The notes under the pieces: generated by a model
Database searches by the model: none
Told to the model about the DNA's origin: nothing
Seen by the model: the letters and a program-made list of their open reading frames with translations, nothing else
Part shown: in pieces, positions 17,087 through 20,328 of the stretch
How the letters are laid out: every line of letters starts with the position of its first letter
Numbering within the stretch: position 1 is the stretch's first letter
Assembly (NCBI GenBank): GCA_004555145.1
Contig: SFJB01000016.1
Span: 1-20,328, forward strand
Direction of reading: 5' to 3'
DNA: 20,328 bases
DNA from: Bacteroidales bacterium
GTDB taxonomy: Bacteria; Bacteroidota; Bacteroidia; Bacteroidales; UBA932
Translations under genes and position numbers: made by a program

Positions 17087-17092
17087 TATTTG
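17085..17092 (+). promoter_or_regulatory. Probable -7 element of the HAMP-trkH transcript
   Basis: TATATTTG matches TAnnTTTG, 27 nt before the ATG at 17120. A second match, TATTTTTG, is at 17098-17105. No -33 TTTG at the usual spacing was found for either. Confidence 0.4.
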
Positions 17093-17119
17093 TGCAGTAT
17101 TTTTGAAACAATTTAAGTA

Positions 17120-17941
17120 ATGTTGCCAAAAAAGTGGAAAAACAGGCTGAAATCGCTTAAACTTTCCTTAAGATCCAAGCTGATACTGAGCCTGTTGTCT
17201 ATCGCCGCCATACTGCTCGTGTCCTCCACCATATCGGTTCTGGAGTACAGGAGTATGAGCAACTATGTATCGGATTTGATTGCAGACGATATAAGCAGCA
17301 TCAATGTCGCCAACCGCCTTGCGGAAATGACCAACGAATATAATCTTCGCATTCTGGAAGTCATTGGGGAGGACGGGGCTGCCGTTCTTCCGGACTTTGA
17401 CGACAATTATTTCAAGACACATTGCGATTCCCTCAGTACCGGTTCTTCCGCCAACAAAACCTATCGTTATGCGGACTCTCTGATGTATTCCTACGCGGCA
17501 TATATGCTGACCTCCCTGGAGCTGGAGGATGTGGCCGAATCCAGTTTCATCGACACGAGGGACTGGTACTTCAACCGTCTCCAGCCGCGTTTCGACCGTC
17601 TGAAGAACGATATCGACGAGTTGATGAACAGCATATACCGCGATCTGGAGAAGAATTCCGCCACGTTTGAGCGCGGCTTCTACCGGAGCATAATCCCCGG
17701 AATCGTGGCTGTGGGAGTAGGTCTGCTCCTGGTTCTTATGCTGCTCTTCTTCATGCTTGCGTTCTATGTGAATCCTTTGTACAAGATGCTGGACGCGTTG
17801 AGCGCTTACAGGTCCAATGACAAGAGGTATACGGTGATGTTCGAGGGCGATGACCAGCTCTCCGAGCTCAACGAAGGCATTTCGGAACTTGCCGGCGAGA
17901 ATCAGCAGCTGCGCCGCCGCATCAGGGAGATACGCAGATGA
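17120..17941 (+). CDS. Membrane HAMP-domain protein without an output domain
   Basis: 273 aa. A basic N-terminus (KKWKNRLKSLKLSLRSK) leads into transmembrane helix 1 (about 20-41). Residues 42-188 form a helical, probably periplasmic, region resembling the four-helix-bundle sensor of chemoreceptors and histidine kinases. Helix 2 (about 189-216) is followed by a HAMP-like segment (217-270: NPLYKMLDAL, then DDQLSELNEGISEL). The protein then stops after a basic coiled coil (ENQQLRRRIREIRR); there is no kinase, methyl-accepting, cyclase or other output domain. The ending looks natural: its TGA overlaps the trkH ATG (ATGA). It may relay a periplasmic signal directly to a partner such as TrkH (inference). 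Alternatively it is a decayed sensor, but nothing else in the frame suggests decay. Confidence 0.75.
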   Translation: MLPKKWKNRLKSLKLSLRSKLILSLLSIAAILLVSSTISVLEYRSMSNYVSDLIADDISSINVANRLAEMTNEYNLRILEVIGEDGAAVLPDFDDNYFKTHCDSLSTGSSANKTYRYADSLMYSYAAYMLTSLELEDVAESSFIDTRDWYFNRLQPRFDRLKNDIDELMNSIYRDLEKNSATFERGFYRSIIPGIVAVGVGLLLVLMLLFFMLAFYVNPLYKMLDALSAYRSNDKRYTVMFEGDDQLSELNEGISELAGENQQLRRRIREIRR

Positions 17942-19392
17942 ACTGGAAGGTAATAAGCAGGAACATAGGTCTCGCACTCCTGGTCAGCGCGCTGTTCATG
18001 TTTCTCTCGGTGATCGTGTCGGTCGCCGAGGGCAATGATTCTGCCCTTGCCGCCCTTGCGATTTCCTTCACCATTACCTTCATCGTGGGTATCTTCCCCT
18101 TCATCTTTGTCAGAAAAACAGATGTCATCAGCCTGAAGGAGGGTTATGTGATTATCACCCTTTCGTGGCTCATGTCGTTCATATTCGGAATGCTTCCCTA
18201 TGCTCTCTGGGGCGGACCCTTTACTCTCGCCAATGCCTGGTTCGAGTCCGTGAGCGGGTTCACGACCTGTGGAGCCACCATACTTGAGAACGTCGAGGCC
18301 CTCCCGAAAAGCCTGTTGTTCTGGCGCGCATCCACCCATTTCATCGGCGGTCTGGGAGTCGTGGTATTCCTGCTGCTCGTCATACCGGAGTCCAGCCCCA
18401 TGAGGATGAGACTGACGAATATGGAACTGACCTCGCTCAGCCGCAGCGGCTATTCTTCGCGCACCAACAGGGTCGTGTATATCTTCGCATACGTGTACCT
18501 CGGGCTCTGCGTCATAGGTGTGATAGCCTATCTGTTGGCGGGGATGAACTTCTTTGATGCGGTGTGTCACGCGATGAGCGTCGTGCCTACGGGTGGCTTC
18601 AGCACCAGAAACCTCTCCATCGCCGCATTCGACTCCCGCCTCGTCGAGGGGGTTACGATGGTTATGATGTACCTTGCATCCCTGCATTTCGGGGTGCTGT
18701 ATATGACCGTCATCAGCCGCTCCCTGAGACCGATGCGCAACCCTGTGTTCAAGTTCTATACGATTTCTGCCGTGGTGATCACGCTTTTCATTGCCGCCGG
18801 CCTGAAGTCCTCCGGGGAATGCTCCGCCTGGGGCGAATCCCTGTGGAAAGGACTTTTCAGCACCCTTGCAGTCACTTCGACGACAGGTTTTGCAATAATA
18901 GACAACGCCACCTGGCCGTTCTGGATGGTCGGCCTGCTCACTGCCGCCGGTCTTATCTGCGGATGTGCCGGTTCCACTGCCTCAGGTATCAAGGTAGACC
19001 GCCTTATCATCCTGTTCAAGTCGATAGGACGCTATGTCAACAATATCCTCCACCCGTACTCGGTGAATGAGGTTCGCCTGGGAAAGAGGATACTTCGCGA
19101 CGAGGAGGTGTCCCCGCACCTGCTCTATATCGGCCTCTATGCAATGGTCATCGTGATATCCACCATACTTGTACTATGCACGGGGACCGACGCTGCCAAC
19201 TCGCTGGTCGGAACGGTTTCCAGCCTTGCAAACATAGGCCCTGCCTGTGGGGACATGGGCAATCTGGGGAACTTCAACCACGTGTCCACCATGTCGAAGT
19301 TCATCTTCTCTATGGATATGTTCCTGGGACGAATTGAGATTTATCCTGTGCTGGCCGTACTAGGAATGATGCTTACAAGGAGGAACAGGTAA
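17938..19392 (+). CDS. trkH: TrkH family potassium uptake protein
   Basis: 484 aa integral membrane protein, the ion-conducting subunit of a Trk/Ktr-type K+ (or Na+/K+) transporter. All four pseudo-repeat selectivity-filter loops are visible: TTCGA (109-113), VPTGGFST (216-223), TSTTGFAI (313-320) and NIGPACG (432-438), each with its filter Gly. WRASTHFIGGLG (129-140) is a family landmark after the first loop. Length matches E. coli TrkH/TrkG (about 483-485 aa). No trkA regulatory subunit gene is in the window, although TrkH normally works with a cytoplasmic RCK protein. The start overlaps the HAMP gene by 4 nt and its stop overlaps the next ATG by one base (TAATG). Confidence 0.95.
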   Translation: MNWKVISRNIGLALLVSALFMFLSVIVSVAEGNDSALAALAISFTITFIVGIFPFIFVRKTDVISLKEGYVIITLSWLMSFIFGMLPYALWGGPFTLANAWFESVSGFTTCGATILENVEALPKSLLFWRASTHFIGGLGVVVFLLLVIPESSPMRMRLTNMELTSLSRSGYSSRTNRVVYIFAYVYLGLCVIGVIAYLLAGMNFFDAVCHAMSVVPTGGFSTRNLSIAAFDSRLVEGVTMVMMYLASLHFGVLYMTVISRSLRPMRNPVFKFYTISAVVITLFIAAGLKSSGECSAWGESLWKGLFSTLAVTSTTGFAIIDNATWPFWMVGLLTAAGLICGCAGSTASGIKVDRLIILFKSIGRYVNNILHPYSVNEVRLGKRILRDEEVSPHLLYIGLYAMVIVISTILVLCTGTDAANSLVGTVSSLANIGPACGDMGNLGNFNHVSTMSKFIFSMDMFLGRIEIYPVLAVLGMMLTRRNR

Positions 19393-20328
19393 TGGACAGG
19401 AGCACTTTCCTATATGAGAGATTCCTGAAGCGCTTCGGATTTGAACCCACTGAATGTCAAGATAATATGTTCCGTTGCGTGGCTGAATTCGCTAGCTGCG
19501 GAGACTCCGACATACTGGTGGTGAACGGGTATGCGGGCACGGGAAAGACCAGCGCCCTGTCAGCGGTAGTCAGAGCATTCCGCGAACTCGGCACGAGGTC
19601 GGTGCTGCTGGCTCCCACCGGACGTGCCGCCAAGGTGCTTTCGGGCATCTCCGGTTTCCCGGCATACACCATCCACAAGCACATATACCGCCAGAAATCG
19701 GTCGGCAACGACGGATACGGCAAGTTTTCCCTGTGTCCCAACAAATTCAAAAACACGCTCTTCGTGGTGGACGAGGTGTCGCTCATAGGAATAGATGCCG
19801 GCTCACAGGGCTCGATTTTCGGGAGCGGCAACCTGCTCGAGGACCTCATCGCCTACGTCAGGGCGGGGGATGACTGCAAGCTGATTCTTGCGGGGGATGC
19901 CGCACAGCTGCCACCGGTGGGAATGGATGCTTCCCCTGCGTTGAGCAAGGAATATATGGACGGGTTCGGGGGTGTCAGGTACTGCACTCTGAGCAGCGTG
20001 GTGCGACAGGCATCGGAGTCCGGCATACTCCGCAACGCCACGCGGCTGCGCGAGCTGATTTCCGAGGGGGTTGATTCCCTGCCCTGCGGGGAACTGGGAC
20101 TGGAACTCGCGGGTTTCCCCGACATCGAACGCCTGAGCGGGGGAGAGCTCATAGATGCACTGGGCGAGGCGTATTCACGGTACGGAGACGACGGAACAGT
20201 GGTGCTCTGCCGCTCGAACAAGAGGGCAATACGTTACAACAACGGCATACGCTCGATGGTACAGTTCAAGGAAGAACGCCTGGTGCGCGACGACAAGCTG
20301 ATGATAGTCAAGAACTGCTACCAGTTCC
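19392..20328 (+). CDS. RecD-like superfamily 1 helicase/ATPase (3' end outside window)
   Basis: About 312 residues are visible from ATG 19392, and the frame is open to the window end. Helicase motifs: Walker A GYAGTGKT (46-53), motif Ia LLAPTGRAAKVLS (72-84), Walker B FVVDEVSLI (124-132; Asp127, Glu128), motif III AGDAAQLPPVG (167-177), and VVRQASESGILRNA. These are typical of RecD/RecD2-type SF1B DNA helicases. The short N-terminus, with no RecD2 helix-hairpin-helix region, resembles the stand-alone RecD-like ATPases (about 450-500 aa) common in Bacteroidetes. It is coupled to trkH by a TAATG overlap. The C-terminal RecD-like motifs (UvrD_C_2 region) lie outside, so completeness cannot be judged. 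Confidence 0.88.
   Translation, partial: MDRSTFLYERFLKRFGFEPTECQDNMFRCVAEFASCGDSDILVVNGYAGTGKTSALSAVVRAFRELGTRSVLLAPTGRAAKVLSGISGFPAYTIHKHIYRQKSVGNDGYGKFSLCPNKFKNTLFVVDEVSLIGIDAGSQGSIFGSGNLLEDLIAYVRAGDDCKLILAGDAAQLPPVGMDASPALSKEYMDGFGGVRYCTLSSVVRQASESGILRNATRLRELISEGVDSLPCGELGLELAGFPDIERLSGGELIDALGEAYSRYGDDGTVVLCRSNKRAIRYNNGIRSMVQFKEERLVRDDKLMIVKNCYQF

Overview
The window looks like a chromosomal segment of a fairly GC-rich member of the Bacteroidota, most likely Bacteroidales and plausibly gut-associated. The evidence is the long Bacteroidetes-style SecA (1091 aa), a bactofilin, a GH2 lipoprotein glycosidase with the organisation usual in Bacteroidetes, a membrane-anchored LytTR protein, and intergenic matches to the Bacteroidetes promoter (TTTG about 19 nt before TAnnTTTG; the secA promoter fits exactly). 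No transposase, integrase, CRISPR array, rRNA or tRNA gene was seen. Gaps between genes are short, and none exceeds about 105 bp.

Layout: (1) 1-789, 3' part of a membrane-anchored LytTR regulator, converging on (2) a GH2 lipoprotein glycosidase at 807-3353 (minus). (3) A divergent promoter region with a perfect 7-3-7 palindrome separates it from secA (3420-6695) and a bactofilin gene (6714-7139). (4) glnS (7149-8801, minus) converges on these. (5) From 8905 to 14031 there is a tight six-gene plus-strand operon: a DUF1963/YwqG-like gene, a steroid 5-alpha-reductase homologue, an old-yellow-enzyme-type flavin reductase, two short-chain dehydrogenases and yicC. (6) A ROK regulator followed by a Uup-type ABC-F ATPase lies on the minus strand (17038-14060). 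(7) Divergent from it is a coupled set: a membrane HAMP protein with no output domain, TrkH, and a RecD-like superfamily 1 helicase cut by the window end.

The most notable content is 9552-13150. The 5-alpha-reductase homologue keeps the catalytic Glu and Tyr and the NADPH-binding residues of human SRD5A2. It is translationally packed with an FMN/OYE reductase and two SDRs. This is the enzyme set expected for reductive processing of a 3-oxo-delta-4 steroid or bile acid: delta-4 reduction to the 5-alpha form and perhaps another C=C reduction, then 3-keto (or other keto) reduction. Gut Bacteroidales making allo/isoallo bile acids by 5-alpha-reductase plus 3-beta-HSDH are known from published work; the substrate here is inferred.

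Most of the rest is housekeeping or ordinary accessory content. Secondary points of interest are the HAMP-only protein coupled to TrkH, the palindrome in the GH2/secA divergent promoter, and the ROK-ABC-F pairing.
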